The notes under the pieces: model-generated | Told to the model about the DNA's origin: nothing | The model's input: only the letters and a program-made list of their open reading frames with translations | Database searches by the model: none | Made by a program: the position numbers and the translations under genes | DNA from: Hymenobacter oligotrophus | GTDB taxonomy: Bacteria > Bacteroidota > Bacteroidia > Cytophagales > Hymenobacteraceae | Length of the DNA: 64,000 nt | NCBI RefSeq assembly: GCF_003574965.1 | Contig: NZ_CP032317.1 | Span: 124,001-188,000, forward strand | Direction: 5' to 3' | In this document: positions 63,179 through 64,000 of the stretch, piece after piece | How positions within the stretch are numbered: position 1 is the stretch's first letter | Layout of the letters: each line of letters starts with the position of its first letter

Positions 63179-64000
63179 ATGCCACGGTTTCGTTTACCTG
63201 TTTTTAAGAGCCACCGCCTGGCCCGCTGGCCTTGGTTGGTGGCCGCGTTGCTGCTGGCCGCCAATGGCGCCCAGGCCCAGCAGGCACCTAGGGCTTCGCT
63301 TATCATCCGAAACGGGCGCGTGCTCGATGGCTCCGGCAACTCTTGGTTTCGCGGCGACGTGGCCGTGCACCAAGGGCGCATCGTGGCCGTGGGCCGCCTG
63401 CCGGCCAACTTCCTGGCCGATACCGTTATCGATGCCAACGGCTTGGTGGTAGCGCCGGGGTTTATCGATGTGCACACCCACATCGAGGACGATGAGCTGC
63501 GCCAGCCCACCGCCGACAACTTCATTTACGACGGGGTAACCACGGTAATTACCGGCAACTGCGGCTCCTCGCGCCTCGACATAGGCCGTTACTTTCAGGT
63601 GCTCGATAGTGCGCGGCTGTCGGTGAACGTGGCCTCGCTTATTGGCCACGGCGATGTGCGCAAGGCCGTGCTGGGCCGGGCCAAGCGCCAAGCTACCGAG
63701 GCCGAGCTGCAGCAAATGGAGCAATTGGTAGCCCGCGCCATGCAAGCGGGCGCCGTTGGCCTGTCCACGGGGCTGATTTACATACCCGGCACCTACACCC
63801 GCACGCCCGAACTGGTGCGCTTGGCACGCGTAGCGGGGCAGTACCGCGGCCTCTACGCCACGCACATGCGCAACGAAGGCGACAGTGTGCTGCAGGCCAT
63901 ACAGGAGGCGCTGCTGATTGGCCGCGAAGCCCGCTTGCCGGTCCAGATTTCGCACCTGAAAATAGGTGGCAAGCAGAACTGGGGCCGCGCGCCGCAAGCT
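63179..64000 (+). CDS. N-acyl-D-amino-acid deacylase family amidohydrolase (start only)
   Basis: 274 codons are visible, open to the window edge. Signal peptide about 1-35 (ending GAQAQQ), then LIIRNGRVLDGSGNSWFRGD, the metal-binding GFIDVHTHIEDDE (HxH), VTGNCGSSR, LIGHGDVR and GLSTGLIYIPGTYTRTPEL, ATHMRNEGDSVL and QISHLKIGGKQNWG, all as in D-aminoacylases of the amidohydrolase superfamily. Exported, so likely periplasmic. About half the protein is beyond the window. Confidence 0.88.
   Translation, partial: MPRFRLPVFKSHRLARWPWLVAALLLAANGAQAQQAPRASLIIRNGRVLDGSGNSWFRGDVAVHQGRIVAVGRLPANFLADTVIDANGLVVAPGFIDVHTHIEDDELRQPTADNFIYDGVTTVITGNCGSSRLDIGRYFQVLDSARLSVNVASLIGHGDVRKAVLGRAKRQATEAELQQMEQLVARAMQAGAVGLSTGLIYIPGTYTRTPELVRLARVAGQYRGLYATHMRNEGDSVLQAIQEALLIGREARLPVQISHLKIGGKQNWGRAPQA

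Overview
The window looks like chromosomal DNA of a high-GC (about 60% by eye) member of the Bacteroidota, most like Hymenobacter or a close relative in the Cytophagales. Reasons: promoter -7 boxes of the TAnnTTTG type, almost no Shine-Dalgarno sequences, proteins with type IX secretion (T9SS) C-terminal domains, families typical of the phylum (DUF3098, DUF5683, DUF6438, an enlarged signal peptidase I) and phylum-type gene order (ftsX-DUF3098-uppP-truB-ribF; parB-DUF5683-dapB-lepB; pyrG-yidC). No prophage, insertion sequence, CRISPR array or plasmid module was seen.

Layout. 1-1.8 kb: SpoIIM-like membrane protein (cut by the window edge), RDD membrane protein, small disordered protein. 1.9-14.2 kb, mostly minus strand: GNAT-nitrilase fusion, two CoA-transferase subunits, then an envelope and translation cluster read ftsX, DUF3098, uppP, truB, ribF, with tamB upstream. 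14.3-17.9 kb, plus strand: tsaD, thioesterase, smpB, NlpC/P60 peptidase, HNH endonuclease. 18-24 kb: alpha/beta hydrolase, acyl-CoA desaturase with an operator-like palindrome, an AT-rich orphan gene, rpsA, tRNA-Cys and a decayed-looking membrane ORF. 24-31.5 kb: cyanophycin synthetase, a coiled-coil membrane protein, TPMT-like methyltransferase, kdsA, O-methyltransferase, apaG, ung. 32-37.3 kb, minus strand: lepB, dapB, DUF5683, parB, dacB. 37.5-45.4 kb: LLM oxidoreductase, methyltransferase with membrane helices, DUF4240 protein, pyrG, yidC, proline-rich DUF6438 lipoprotein. 45.6-46.9 kb: overlapping pair of a YqcI/YcgG (GntA-like) heme N-oxygenase and a DUF1989 protein, a candidate guanidino-compound pathway. 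47-50.5 kb: oligopeptide-binding lipoprotein, UPF0173 hydrolase, parA (14 kb from parB). 50.9-64 kb: two T9SS cargo proteins, a SerB-SerA fusion, Thr-rich secreted protein, transglutaminase, membrane-anchored AraC regulator, secreted protein, YceI protein, proC, YetF/DUF421 protein, aldo/keto reductase and the start of an N-acyl-D-amino-acid deacylase.

Two things stand out beyond the gene list. First, the palindrome CCTAGG occurs about 90 times (roughly one per 700 bp, inside and between genes), often extended to CCTAGGTGCC and often supplying a TAG stop codon; CTAG is normally avoided in bacteria, so this resembles the HIP1 palindrome of cyanobacteria. Second, several gaps hold imperfect or perfect inverted-repeat elements, including a 26-bp perfect palindrome behind pyrG, a nested element of about 380 bp behind ung, and a crossed A-B-A'-B' element inside the scoA-scoB pair. 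All functional calls are from reading protein sequences and gene order; no database search was run.
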